From: Comamonas sp. 26
GTDB lineage: Bacteria > Pseudomonadota > Gammaproteobacteria > Burkholderiales > Burkholderiaceae_C
DNA: 64,000 nucleotides
Direction: 5' to 3'
NCBI RefSeq assembly: GCF_002754475.1
Contig: NZ_PEFL01000001.1
Coordinates: 62,001 to 126,000, forward strand
The notes beneath the pieces are model-generated. The model had not been told where the DNA came from. It searched no databases and saw nothing but the letters and a program-made list of their open reading frames with translations. A program made the translations under genes and the position numbers. Shown in pieces: positions 41,952-50,553 of the stretch. How positions within the stretch are numbered: position 1 is the stretch's first letter; each line of letters starts with the position of its first letter.

Positions 41952-42533
41952 ATGAAGTTACTGATGGTCGATAACTACGACAGCTTTACCTACAACATCG
42001 TTCAGTACTTTGGTGAGCTGGGTGCCGAGGTGACCGTGGTGCGCAACGATGAAGCCAGCGTGGCCGAAGTGGAAGCGCTGATCGCCCGCGAAGGCATTGA
42101 GCGTTTGGTGATTTCTCCCGGCCCTTGCTCGCCCAACGAGGCTGGAGTATCGGTGGCTGCGATCCAGCATTTTGCGGGCAAGCTGCCCATTCTGGGCGTG
42201 TGTCTGGGCCACCAGAGCATTGGTGCCGCGTTTGGCGGCGACATCATCCGTGCGGGCCAGCAAATGCATGGCAAAACCAGCGTCATCAACACCGACCAGA
42301 AGGGCGTTTTTGCCGAGCTGCCCAAGGCGTTTACGGTCAACCGCTATCACTCCTTGGTGATCGACAAGAACACGCTGCCGGAGTGTCTTGAAATCACGGC
42401 CACCAGTGAAGATGGTGAAATTCAGGGCGTGCGCCACAAAACGCTGGCTATTGAGGGCGTGCAGTTCCACCCCGAAAGCATCCTGACCGAGCATGGTCAT
42501 GCCATGCTCAAGAACTTTCTCGATCAGAAGTAA
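41952..42533 (+). CDS. trpG: Anthranilate synthase component II (glutamine amidotransferase)
   Basis: The 193-residue class I amidotransferase has [31 protein letters not shown], the nucleophile Cys in [15 protein letters not shown] and [10 protein letters not shown] with the catalytic His and Glu. It supplies ammonia to TrpE. The ATG at 41952 fits the family start. In many bacteria this subunit is shared with 4-amino-4-deoxychorismate synthase; no pabB is visible here. Confidence 0.95.
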   Translation: MKLLMVDNYDSFTYNIVQYFGELGAEVTVVRNDEASVAEVEALIAREGIERLVISPGPCSPNEAGVSVAAIQHFAGKLPILGVCLGHQSIGAAFGGDIIRAGQQMHGKTSVINTDQKGVFAELPKAFTVNRYHSLVIDKNTLPECLEITATSEDGEIQGVRHKTLAIEGVQFHPESILTEHGHAMLKNFLDQK

Positions 42534-42554
42534 ACCGGGTTTTACTCATTAATC

Positions 42555-42640
42555 AGTAGCTGCTAGCGCTCGTCTTGTATTGGTTTCAGAATGAAAACTA
42601 TAAGAAAGCCAGCAAAGACAGGCGCAAGCAGCTCTTAAAA
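42555..42640. repeat. Interspersed repeat (copy 7) between trpG and trpD
   Basis: The left arm is TAGCTGCTAGCGCTCG and the right arm GGCGCAAGCAGCTCTTAA, with about 50 bases between. It fills most of the 125-base gap between trpG and trpD, where other trp junctions in this operon overlap or nearly touch. Confidence 0.6.
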
Positions 42641-42658
42641 ACATAGAGAGATATTGCA

Positions 42659-43693
42659 ATGATTACTGCCCAGGAAGCGCTGCAACGCACGATTGAGCAC
42701 CGCGAAATCTTCCACGACGAGATGCTGCATTTGATGCGCATGATCATGCGTGGAGAGCTGTCCCCGGTCATGACCGCGTCCATCCTCACCGGCCTGCGCG
42801 TGAAGAAGGAAACGATTGGCGAAATTTCGGCCGCAGCCGAGGTGATGCGTGAGTTCTCCCACAAGGTGAATGTGCATGACAAGACCCATCTGGTCGACAT
42901 CGTGGGCACGGGTGGCGATGGCGCCAACACCTTCAATATCTCCACCTGCTCCACCTTTGTGATTTCGGCTGCGGGCGGCAAGGTGAGCAAGCATGGCGGC
43001 CGCAGCGTCAGCAGCAAAAGCGGTAGCGCAGACGCGATGGAAGCGCTGGGCGTCAACATCAACTTGAACGCTGCGCAAATTGCGGACTGTATCCGCGACG
43101 TGGGTATCGGCTTCATGTTCGCGCCCAACCATCACCCCGCCATGAAGAATGTGGCGCCCGTGCGCAAAGAGCTGGGCGTGCGCACCATCTTCAATATCCT
43201 GGGCCCGCTGACCAATCCGGCCAGTGCTCCCAATATTCTGATGGGCGTGTTCCACGAAGACCTGGTCGGCATTCAGGTGCGTGCGCTGCAGCGCTTGGGC
43301 GCAGAACACGCGCTGGTCGTCTATGGCCGCGATGGTCTGGACGAAATCAGTCTGGGTGCCGGAACGCTGGTTGGTGAGCTCAAAGACGGCGTGGTGCGTG
43401 AATACGAAGTCCACCCCGAAGACTTTGGCCTGCGCATGGCGGGAACGCGCTCGCTCAAGGTCGAGAACCCCGAAGAATCCAAGGCCATGCTGCTGGGTGT
43501 GCTGCAGGGCGAGCAAGGCCCGGCGCGCGATATCGTCTGCCTGAATACAGGCGCGGCGCTGTATGCCGCCAATGTGGCCAGCTCCATCGAAGATGGTCTG
43601 GATCGTGCACAAAAGGCGGTGGATAGCGGCGCGGCGCTGGCCAAGCTCAAGGATTTGGTGAGCTATTCGCAAAAGCTGAGCACAGCGACATGA
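42659..43693 (+). CDS. trpD: Anthranilate phosphoribosyltransferase
   Basis: The 344-residue enzyme has [20 protein letters not shown], the PRPP-binding loop [70 protein letters not shown] and the Asp-Glu metal site in GRDGLDEIS. It adds phosphoribose to anthranilate. The stop codon overlaps the start of a small membrane protein gene (ATGA). Confidence 0.95.
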   Translation: MITAQEALQRTIEHREIFHDEMLHLMRMIMRGELSPVMTASILTGLRVKKETIGEISAAAEVMREFSHKVNVHDKTHLVDIVGTGGDGANTFNISTCSTFVISAAGGKVSKHGGRSVSSKSGSADAMEALGVNINLNAAQIADCIRDVGIGFMFAPNHHPAMKNVAPVRKELGVRTIFNILGPLTNPASAPNILMGVFHEDLVGIQVRALQRLGAEHALVVYGRDGLDEISLGAGTLVGELKDGVVREYEVHPEDFGLRMAGTRSLKVENPEESKAMLLGVLQGEQGPARDIVCLNTGAALYAANVASSIEDGLDRAQKAVDSGAALAKLKDLVSYSQKLSTAT

Positions 43694-43851
43694 GCCTGCT
43701 GGATGCACCCATCTGGAACGATGCCGGCACATGGATTGTGCTGGGCATCTCCCTTCTATTTATCGTGGTGGGCATCGTGATGCACCGCGTCATCATGACG
43801 GTCTTGCGCGCGCCGCAGGGCGATGCCACCAACAAGGAAAAACATGTCTGA
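43690..43851 (+). CDS. Small single-pass membrane protein between trpD and trpC
   Basis: The 53-residue frame from ATG 43690 to TGA 43849-43851 overlaps the trpD stop codon by four bases and the trpC start by eight. The protein has an N-terminal soluble stretch ([12 protein letters not shown]), a hydrophobic helix over about 15-31 ([17 protein letters not shown]) and a basic, polar C-terminus. No family is recognised. Coupling at both ends and in-frame length argue that it is translated. A role in the operon is unknown; it could be a conserved membrane microprotein or simply ride the operon. Confidence 0.65.
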   Translation: MSLLDAPIWNDAGTWIVLGISLLFIVVGIVMHRVIMTVLRAPQGDATNKEKHV

Positions 43852-44644
43852 CATTCTGAAAAAAATCTGTGACGTCAAAGTCCAGGAAGTGGCTGCAGCC
43901 AAGAAGGCCATCCCACTCACCGAGATGCGCCGCGATGCGGAAAGCCGGGTCTCCACACGTGATTTTGTGGGTGCTATTCGCGCCAAAATTGACAAGGGTC
44001 AGGCCGGTGTGATTGCCGAGGTCAAGAAAGCCAGCCCCAGCAAGGGTGTGATTCGCGCCGACTTCGACCCTGCCGATATCGCCCAGAGCTATATGGTGGG
44101 CGATGGCAAGATCAGCGCTGCCTGCCTGTCGGTGCTGACCGACCGCCAGTTTTTTCAAGGCCAGCCTGATTATCTGAAGCAAGCCCGAGCCAGCACGCTG
44201 CTGCCCGTGCTGCGCAAGGATTTTATGGTTGATCCGTACCAGATCTACGAATCACGCGTGATGGGCGCCGACTGCGTGCTGCTGATTGCCGCTTGTCTGG
44301 ATGACGCGCAAATGGCCGAGATGGAGCAGATTGCCTTCAATTTGAACATGGATGTGCTGGTTGAGGTGCACGACGGTGAGGAGTTGCAGCGCGCCCTCAA
44401 GCTGAAGACACCGCTGGTGGGCATCAACAACCGCAATCTGCGCACCTTTGATGTGGATATTCAGACCACGATTGCCCTCAAGAAGGATGTGCCTGCAGAC
44501 CGCCTGCTGGTGACCGAGTCCGGCATCCTGACCCAGGCCGATGTGCAGACACTGCGAGGTGCAGGCATAGATGCCTTCCTGGTGGGCGAGGCCTTTATGC
44601 GTGCCCCTGAGCCGGGCGAAGCGCTGGCTAAACTGTTCCAGTAA
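43844..44644 (+). CDS. trpC: Indole-3-glycerol phosphate synthase
   Basis: The 266-residue TIM barrel has [67 protein letters not shown] and [11 protein letters not shown]. It closes the indole ring in Trp synthesis. The start at 43844 lies inside the end of the small membrane protein gene. trpF, trpB and trpA are not in the window, which is usual for Burkholderiales where they form a separate cluster. Confidence 0.95.
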   Translation: MSDILKKICDVKVQEVAAAKKAIPLTEMRRDAESRVSTRDFVGAIRAKIDKGQAGVIAEVKKASPSKGVIRADFDPADIAQSYMVGDGKISAACLSVLTDRQFFQGQPDYLKQARASTLLPVLRKDFMVDPYQIYESRVMGADCVLLIAACLDDAQMAEMEQIAFNLNMDVLVEVHDGEELQRALKLKTPLVGINNRNLRTFDVDIQTTIALKKDVPADRLLVTESGILTQADVQTLRGAGIDAFLVGEAFMRAPEPGEALAKLFQ

Positions 44645-44649
44645 TCTGC

Positions 44650-44682
44650 AAAAAAGCGGAGCAGGTTCAGGCCAGAACCTGC
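44650..44682 (-). terminator. Terminator-like hairpin at the end of the winged-helix gene
   Basis: GCAGGTTC/GAACCTGC with a six-base loop at 44661-44682 covers the stop codon of the minus-strand gene and is followed on that strand, after five bases, by six T. It would also lie between convergent genes. The gap before the T run weakens it. Confidence 0.5.
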
Positions 44683-45071
44683 ACATCCGCATCCAGAAAA
44701 TAGCCCGCGCCACGCTTGGTCTTGAGCAGCGTCGGGGCGCGGTTTGATGGCTCAACCTTGCGGCGCAGGCGCAGCATCTGCACATCAATGGCGCGGTCAA
44801 AGACTTCGTCTTCAGCCTGCGTCATGTCCATGATTTGCTCGCGGCTCATGATCTGCCTGGGGCACTTGAGCAAAACCAGCAGCAGTGCGAACTCGGTTTT
44901 TGTCAGGCCTACCTCATGCCCTGTATCGCTGATGAGGCTGCGCGAGCGCAGGCGCAGTTCCCAGTCGGCAAATTTGAAGCCCTGTGGCCCCAGATTGAAA
45001 GCGGAGCGGGCGGACGCAAAGAAGCCTTTTGGGATGGCGGAGCGAGCGTGGGTGGCGGACGCGGTGTGCAT
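44667..45071 (-). CDS. Stand-alone OmpR/PhoB-type winged-helix regulator (no receiver domain)
   Basis: The 134-residue protein consists of a short N-terminus and a Trans_reg_C winged helix (about 40-128): DWELRLRSRSLISDTGHEVGLTKTEFALLLVLLKCPRQIMSREQIMDM, DRAIDVQMLRLRRKVEP, TLLKTKRGAGYFL. No receiver domain or acidic pocket is present, and no kinase gene is adjacent. The ATG at 45071 has AAGGAG with an ideal six-base spacing; longer frames to 45098 or 45152 add nothing recognisable. A long dyad lies about 85 bases upstream. It may bind DNA constitutively; the target is unknown. Confidence 0.82.
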   Translation of the reverse strand: MHTASATHARSAIPKGFFASARSAFNLGPQGFKFADWELRLRSRSLISDTGHEVGLTKTEFALLLVLLKCPRQIMSREQIMDMTQAEDEVFDRAIDVQMLRLRRKVEPSNRAPTLLKTKRGAGYFLDADVQVLA

Positions 45072-45153
45072 AAATAACTCCTTGTGAGCCTGTGCCATCA
45101 AGTGGCCAGCTGTACTGGAGTCAATTCTTTGCAATTGGTGACCAGATGTCACT

Positions 45154-45191
45154 CACTGAAATCAGGTATTTTTTAGCCTGAAATTCAGTGA
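45154..45191. promoter_or_regulatory. Long imperfect dyad between the winged-helix gene and ung
   Basis: CACTGAAATCAGG on the left and CCTGAAATTCAGTG on the right form arms of about 13 bases around a T-rich centre. It lies in the divergent gap and is a candidate operator for the adjacent winged-helix protein, or a regulatory site for ung. Confidence 0.45.
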
Positions 45192-45244
45192 AAACCCTCG
45201 GTTTTGTGGGCGGTAGACCCCTCGGAAGTTGCGAAAATCCGGGC

Positions 45245-45982
45245 ATGAACCTCACAAGCCAGAGTCTAAGCACGGACGAATCCACCCCTACGCAATTGCA
45301 CAGTGCTGATCCGCAGGCCTGGCCTGTGGCACCTGGCTGGCAAGCGCTGACAGATGCATTTTTTGAAGGGGCAACGGGGCAGAAGCTGCTGCAGTTTCTA
45401 CAGCAAAGACTGGATGCGAGTGCGGTTGTCTTCCCGCCCAAGCCTTTGCGTGCGCTGGAGCTGACGGCGCCAGAGAATGTGCGTGTCGTCATCCTGGGCC
45501 AGGACCCTTATCACGGCCGAGGTCAGGCCGAGGGGCTGTCGTTTTCGGTCGCACCTGGTGTGCGTATTCCTCCTTCGCTACAGAACATCTTCAAAGAAAT
45601 GCTGCGCGACCTGGGCGCGCCATTTCCCGCTTTTCCCCAGCCCGGCGGTAGTCTGGTGAGTTGGGCCGAGCATGGCGTGCTGTTGCTCAACACCTGCCTG
45701 ACGGTTGAAGAAGGACAGGCCGCCAGTCATGCTAAAAAAGGCTGGGAAGCGCTAACCGACTCCATCATTCGGCATGTGGCCGAGCAAGGACGACCTACCG
45801 TTTTCATGCTCTGGGGCGCTCATGCCCAAGCCAAGCGTGTTTTCATTCCTGAGGATCGTGGACACCTGGTGCTGATGAGCAACCACCCCTCACCGCTTTC
45901 GGCGCTGCGCCCGCCCGTGCCGTTTATCGGCAACGGGCACTTTGGCAAGGCCAAGGCGTTTCGCATCGAGCACGGGTATTGA
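45245..45982 (+). CDS. ung: Uracil-DNA glycosylase
   Basis: The family 1 enzyme has about 245 residues, with the water-activating loop VILGQDPYHGRGQAEGLSFSV, the uracil-binding LLLNTCLTVEEG and the DNA-intercalation loop SNHPSPLSALR. It removes uracil from DNA. The ATG at 45245 lies before a variable N-terminus. It is convergent with the EamA gene. Confidence 0.95.
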   Translation: MNLTSQSLSTDESTPTQLHSADPQAWPVAPGWQALTDAFFEGATGQKLLQFLQQRLDASAVVFPPKPLRALELTAPENVRVVILGQDPYHGRGQAEGLSFSVAPGVRIPPSLQNIFKEMLRDLGAPFPAFPQPGGSLVSWAEHGVLLLNTCLTVEEGQAASHAKKGWEALTDSIIRHVAEQGRPTVFMLWGAHAQAKRVFIPEDRGHLVLMSNHPSPLSALRPPVPFIGNGHFGKAKAFRIEHGY

Positions 45983-45990
45983 GGCTGGGG

Positions 45991-46956
45991 CTAGTGCTTT
46001 TCTCGTACCCCCAGCCAGACGCCAAGCAGGCCGCTGAGTGTGACAACGCCCATGCCTGCCAGTGACAGGGCATCAGGCATTTGCCCAAAGAACAACCAGC
46101 CCATCAGCATGGCAAAGCCGATCTGGCTGTAGAGAAATGGCGCCACGGTGGCCGGTGTGGCATATGTGTAGGCTTGCAGCAGCATCAGGTGACCAATGCC
46201 GCTGCAAAGCCCCATGACCGCAACTGCAGCATAGATTTGCCAGTGGTCGATGGGCTGCCATAGCCAGCCAACCAAGGGCGTGGTCAGCAAGATGGGGAGC
46301 CAAGTGGAGTAAATCTGGGTGGTGGAGGGGGAGTCTAGACGCGAGAGGCGACTGCCCAGCACTTGGTATGTAGTGCCGCAAATCAGCAAACCCACGGGCC
46401 AGAGCGCTGACAGGCCCAGACTGTGGCCGTCATTTTCGGGTCGGACAATGGCAATCACTGCGAGCAAGCCCATCACCAGCAAAGCCCAGCGCGCAGTGCT
46501 GACTCGCTCTTTAAAAATGAGCGCAGAGGCCACGACAATAAACAGCGGCGCAGCAGACCAGATGGCGGTGAAGTTGGCCAGAGGCATGTTCTGGATGCAG
46601 AAAAATGCGCAAACCGTGGTCAAGAGACCGGCAATGGCGCGCAGTAGCTGAAATTTCAGATGTTGGGTTTTGAGTGCGCCAAAGCCGTGCCGTGGCAAGA
46701 CCAGAGCGCTGGTCACGCAGGCCTGAGCCAGAAAGCGCAGCCACAGCACCATGAGTACAGGCAGAAGCTGTCCGCTGAATTTGGTGGCGCTATCCAGAAC
46801 CGCAAATAGCGCACAGGCTGCGACGGTGAGTGTGACGCCAAGGGCTGCAGACTGCGCTGAAGGCGAGAGAAAAGAGAGCCGGCGAAAACGTATGTCTGGA
46901 GCGAGTTGAGGTGACGAAGGCGGTGAAGTAATACGGGAATTTTGGAATGGCGTCAC
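45991..46956 (-). CDS. EamA-family (DMT) transporter
   Basis: The 321-residue protein is predicted to have ten transmembrane helices in two EamA repeats. Typical blocks are VTLTVAACALFAVLDSATKF, LLRAIAGLLTTVCAFFCIQNMPLANFTAIWSAAPLFIV and HLMLLQAYTYATPATVAPFLYSQIGFAMLMGWLFFGQ. The family exports metabolites; the substrate is not predictable. It follows the Wzz-like gene on the same strand, behind that gene's terminator. Confidence 0.88.
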   Translation of the reverse strand: MTPFQNSRITSPPSSPQLAPDIRFRRLSFLSPSAQSAALGVTLTVAACALFAVLDSATKFSGQLLPVLMVLWLRFLAQACVTSALVLPRHGFGALKTQHLKFQLLRAIAGLLTTVCAFFCIQNMPLANFTAIWSAAPLFIVVASALIFKERVSTARWALLVMGLLAVIAIVRPENDGHSLGLSALWPVGLLICGTTYQVLGSRLSRLDSPSTTQIYSTWLPILLTTPLVGWLWQPIDHWQIYAAVAVMGLCSGIGHLMLLQAYTYATPATVAPFLYSQIGFAMLMGWLFFGQMPDALSLAGMGVVTLSGLLGVWLGVREKH

Positions 46957-46972
46957 TATCCATTGCGCTCAT

Positions 46973-47002
46973 AAAAAAGCCCGCGAAGGTTGACGCGGGC
47001 TT
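46973..47002 (-). terminator. Rho-independent terminator of the Wzz-like gene
   Basis: On the minus strand AAGCCCGCG and CGCGGGCTT form a stem with an eight-base loop, followed by a T tract. It lies about 20 bases after the Wzz-like stop codon. Confidence 0.85.
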
Positions 47003-47019
47003 GAGAGGCGACTTTGCCT

Positions 47020-47880
47020 TTACCAAGGCATCGCGCTGCGAATGCGGGCCAGCTTTTCGGCTTGTTCAGGCGAAGACTCCTTGGCAGTGCGCAGGGCTTG
47101 TCGAATGAAAACGAACAACAGCAAGGCAAAGGCCGTCGCGGCGGCACCGCCAATGGCCAGCAGTGATTTCTTTGGTTTGATGGATTGCTCAGGCAAGGTA
47201 GGCGCCTGAATGATGTCGTCCTTGTCCAGACCTTCGATACGGCGCTCCATATCCAGAACGGCTTTTTGGCGAGCGCTGTTGGCCGAAAGAAGCTCGCCAT
47301 AAAGGCGGCTGGTTGCTTCGCTTATGCTTTTGCCAGATGCAATGTTGGCGGCAGTGTCATGCTCCAGCTTGAGGGCTTCTTGTAGGCGCAGTTTTTCGCT
47401 GTCCAGTTGCATTTGAAGCTGCTTCTTTTCCAGGCCGCGAGGCTTGCTGAACGGGAAAAGCGTGTCCAGCAAAGCCTGATTCAACTTTTGAGCGGCTTCA
47501 GGCGATTTGGCTTGAGTCGCGATGTTCAGCAGCTTATCTTGCTTGCCGACGCTGACCGTGATGCGCTTGCTTAGTTTTTTGTAGATTTCTTCGGCGGTCA
47601 GACCGTCATCCAGACCAGCAACTGGGGCAATCTGGTGAAGAACGTCGGCGGACATGGCCAAGCTGGCAGCCATGGGGGCCGAGAAGCTCGACCCTGGGCG
47701 CTCTACCTGAACAGAGGAGCTGCTTTCGAAAGTCTTTGGAATGACAAAACCAATGCCAAACGCCACTACTCCTGCGATCAGCGGCCCAAAAATTAAAAGC
47801 TTCCAGTTTTCTGCGAGTGTGACCAAGAGGTCCAGCAGATCAAGCTCTTCATCTTGTGGGTTTTGGTTTTGTATTTCCAT
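47020..47880 (-). CDS. Wzz/chain-length-determinant-like membrane protein
   Basis: The protein has about 286 residues. A Wzz domain begins at the N-terminus (DLLDLLVTLAENWKLLIFGPLIAGVVAFGIGFVIPKTFESSSSVQV) with one membrane helix. A periplasmic helical region with coiled coil follows (LEKKQLQMQLDSEKLRLQEALKLEH), and then a second helix near 245-265 (SLLAIGGAAATAFALLLFVFI). Proteins of this form set polysaccharide chain length. No Wzx, Wzy, kinase or glycosyltransferase gene is adjacent, so it is an orphan. The ATG at 47880 was chosen because the shorter form matches the family N-terminus. Confidence 0.82.
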   Translation of the reverse strand: MEIQNQNPQDEELDLLDLLVTLAENWKLLIFGPLIAGVVAFGIGFVIPKTFESSSSVQVERPGSSFSAPMAASLAMSADVLHQIAPVAGLDDGLTAEEIYKKLSKRITVSVGKQDKLLNIATQAKSPEAAQKLNQALLDTLFPFSKPRGLEKKQLQMQLDSEKLRLQEALKLEHDTAANIASGKSISEATSRLYGELLSANSARQKAVLDMERRIEGLDKDDIIQAPTLPEQSIKPKKSLLAIGGAAATAFALLLFVFIRQALRTAKESSPEQAEKLARIRSAMPW

Positions 47881-48007
47881 TGACTTCTTGCGGACGAGCA
47901 AATATTTGGACTAAACCCGGGAATCTACCATCAAGCAGTGAGTCAAGCGGCATTTCATGCAACTCAATATTTCAAGTGTATGAAATGCAGGCTCACTTTG
48001 TCGCTAA

Positions 48008-49096
48008 TCAGCGCTCGCGCTCCAGCAGCATGGAGTCGCCGTAGCTGAAAAAACGGTATTGCTGGGCAATCGCATGTCGGTACATGCCCATGATGTGCTC
48101 GTAACCGGCGAAGGCGCTGACCAGCATCATCAGCGTGCTTTTGGGCAGGTGAAAGTTGGTGATCAGCATGTCCACGACTTGGTACTGAAAGCCGGGGGTG
48201 ATGAAGATGCTGGTGTCGCCCGTAATACTGCCGTATTTGGCCCAAGACTCCAGCGTGCGCACGGTAGTCGTGCCAACAGCGATGATTCGACCGCCGCGCT
48301 GGCGGCAGCGCTCCATGGCGGCTAACGTGGCCATAGGGACGTCGTACCACTCGCTGTGCATGGTGTGGTCGGCCAATTTTTCGGTCTTGACGGGCTGAAA
48401 GGTCCCTGCGCCTACGTGCAAAGTGACGCTGGCGCGCTCCACGCCCTTGGCTTCGAGGGCAGCGAGCACGGACTCGTCAAAGTGCAGAGCGGCTGTCGGT
48501 GCGGCTACCGCACCGGGGTGGGCGGCGAACACGGTTTGATAGCGCTCGCTGTCTTCTTTTTCGTCAGGGTCATGCTCGGCGTTTTGCTGGCGCTCGATAT
48601 AGGGCGGCAGCGGCAGGTGACCGAACTGCTCCAGCAAATCGTAGGGCGACGCGCCGTTGATGCCTTTGAAGGAAAGGTGAAACAGCGGGCCATTCTCATC
48701 GGGCCAGCGGCCCAGCAGGGTGGCTTCAAAGCCGCCGTTTTTCAGACCGCCGCACAAGTGAATTTTTGCGCCGGGCAAGGGCTTCTTGCTCACGCGCATA
48801 TGTGCTACGACTTCGTTGTTCTGCAGCACGCGCTCAACCAGAAGCTCAATCTTGCCGCCGCTGGCTTTTTCGCCAAAGACGCGCGCCTTGATGACTTTTG
48901 TGTCATTGAAGACCAGCAGATCGCCGCTCTGCAGCAGATCGGGCAGCTCGCGGAAGATCCGGTCGGTGGGCGGGAGGCTGCGGCCGTCAAGCAGGCGAGA
49001 TGCGCTGCGAACGGCGGTGGGATGCTGGGCAATCAGCGACTCGGGCAGGTCGAAGTCGAAATCGCTGAGAGTGAATTCACGGGTGCTGGAAGACAT
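48008..49096 (-). CDS. queA: tRNA preQ1(34) S-adenosylmethionine ribosyltransferase-isomerase
   Basis: The 362-residue enzyme has [86 protein letters not shown] and [20 protein letters not shown]. It makes epoxyqueuosine at tRNA position 34. It is downstream of the HD-GYP gene on the same strand. Confidence 0.95.
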   Translation of the reverse strand: MSSSTREFTLSDFDFDLPESLIAQHPTAVRSASRLLDGRSLPPTDRIFRELPDLLQSGDLLVFNDTKVIKARVFGEKASGGKIELLVERVLQNNEVVAHMRVSKKPLPGAKIHLCGGLKNGGFEATLLGRWPDENGPLFHLSFKGINGASPYDLLEQFGHLPLPPYIERQQNAEHDPDEKEDSERYQTVFAAHPGAVAAPTAALHFDESVLAALEAKGVERASVTLHVGAGTFQPVKTEKLADHTMHSEWYDVPMATLAAMERCRQRGGRIIAVGTTTVRTLESWAKYGSITGDTSIFITPGFQYQVVDMLITNFHLPKSTLMMLVSAFAGYEHIMGMYRHAIAQQYRFFSYGDSMLLERER

Positions 49097-49183
49097 GCGG
49101 GGCTTGAGGGCCGAACGGGGCCCGTTCCAAGTTCAATCAAACAAGTGTGAGATTGTCTCAAATCACCATTAGGGCTGCAGCTC

Positions 49184-50404
49184 TCAGGGGTGTGTAGCCG
49201 TGAAGCCGTGCCACAGCTCTTCCAGATTCTTGAAAGGCCAGTCGGCAGGGTCTTCACGCCCGATGATGCTGTTGCGGGCACTGGGCGAGGCCAGGTCCAC
49301 AATCTCGGGGGTAATGCGCCGCTGCTCGCGCAGGCAGTAAAAGCGTTTGACCTGCGGAGTCAGCAGACGGCTTTCAGAGACATCAATCACCACGGCCAGA
49401 TGCTCTGACTGCAGGCGCACCAAGGAGCCCAGAGGGTAGATGCCGACGGTCTGAACAAACTGCTCAAAGATGCTCTTGTCGAACTGCTGGGGTGCCCACT
49501 GCGCCATGCGCTGCAGTGCAATGGCCGGCTGCCAGCCTTCCTTGTAAGGGCGATCTGAGGTGATGGCGTCATACACATCGCAAATAGAGGCCATGCGCGC
49601 CAGCAGGCTGATTTCGCCCTGTTTCAAGCCATCAGGGTAGCCAGAACCATTCACTTTCTCATGGTGGTGCAGGCAGGCATCGGCAATGGCCTCATCCAGT
49701 CCCAGCGGCTGAAGAATCTCGAAGCCCCATTGCGAATGCGCTTTCATGATGGCCCATTCCTGCGTGTCCAGCGGGCCGGGCTTGTTGAGAACTGCAAGGG
49801 GCACGCGGGTCTTGCCTACATCGTGCAGCAGACCCACCAAACCAGCCTGGCGCACGCTGTCATCGTCTTGCCCCATGCGGCGCGCCAGACCAATCATCAG
49901 CGCACCCACGGCGATGCAATGCATATAGGTGTAGTTATCGGCCGTCTTCAAGCGCACCAGGCTTATCAGTGCATGAGGATTGCGCTTGATGGAGAGCGTC
50001 ATCTCATCGACCAGCTGTACTGATGCAGGCAAATCCGGCGAGTGGCCGAGCCGGATGTCCTGGAGCATGGTCTTGAGCGTTTCGCGGGCCTGACCAATGA
50101 TCTCGCGGGCCTGATGCAGCTCCTTGCTGGTGCTGATGGGCTTGATCTGCGGGGCGGGTTGCTGATCTGCCTCATCGGCAGGCGAATCGACTTCTTCAGC
50201 GGCGTCTATTTCGACCGGAAGGTCTGCGCCTTTGCTGGTATCAATCCATACCTGACGGACGGTGGTTGCACGCAGACGCTCCAGGTCACTGGGCTGAGTG
50301 AGCAGGAAACGGGTGCGCAGAAAGGGATGCTCCATCCATGAGCCACAAAACTCGTGCACAAACATTTCAGGGCAGAGGTGCTCGACAGCAATGCGCTTCA
50401 ACAT
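49184..50404 (-). CDS. HD-GYP domain protein (probable c-di-GMP phosphodiesterase)
   Basis: The 406-residue protein has an N-terminal DUF3391 domain (about 1-130) and a C-terminal HD-GYP domain with HDVGKTRVP (HD), the metal-binding HHEKVNGSGYPDG (GYP) and DVYDAITSDRPYKEG. The conserved histidines and HDxGK are intact, so it is likely active in c-di-GMP breakdown, possibly controlling motility or adhesion. It is divergent from recG. Confidence 0.9.
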   Translation of the reverse strand: MLKRIAVEHLCPEMFVHEFCGSWMEHPFLRTRFLLTQPSDLERLRATTVRQVWIDTSKGADLPVEIDAAEEVDSPADEADQQPAPQIKPISTSKELHQAREIIGQARETLKTMLQDIRLGHSPDLPASVQLVDEMTLSIKRNPHALISLVRLKTADNYTYMHCIAVGALMIGLARRMGQDDDSVRQAGLVGLLHDVGKTRVPLAVLNKPGPLDTQEWAIMKAHSQWGFEILQPLGLDEAIADACLHHHEKVNGSGYPDGLKQGEISLLARMASICDVYDAITSDRPYKEGWQPAIALQRMAQWAPQQFDKSIFEQFVQTVGIYPLGSLVRLQSEHLAVVIDVSESRLLTPQVKRFYCLREQRRITPEIVDLASPSARNSIIGREDPADWPFKNLEELWHGFTATHP

Positions 50405-50553
50405 GGAGTATTAAAAAAGCATAGAGTAACAAATTGAGATGTTAGCGATTTTGGCAGGAGCTCGCTGACAACTGACTGCTGGAAAACGTGCAGAATGCTG
50501 TATATAAATACACTATTTGCCTGTGAGTGGGCAATGTAGTCAAGGAGCTTGAG

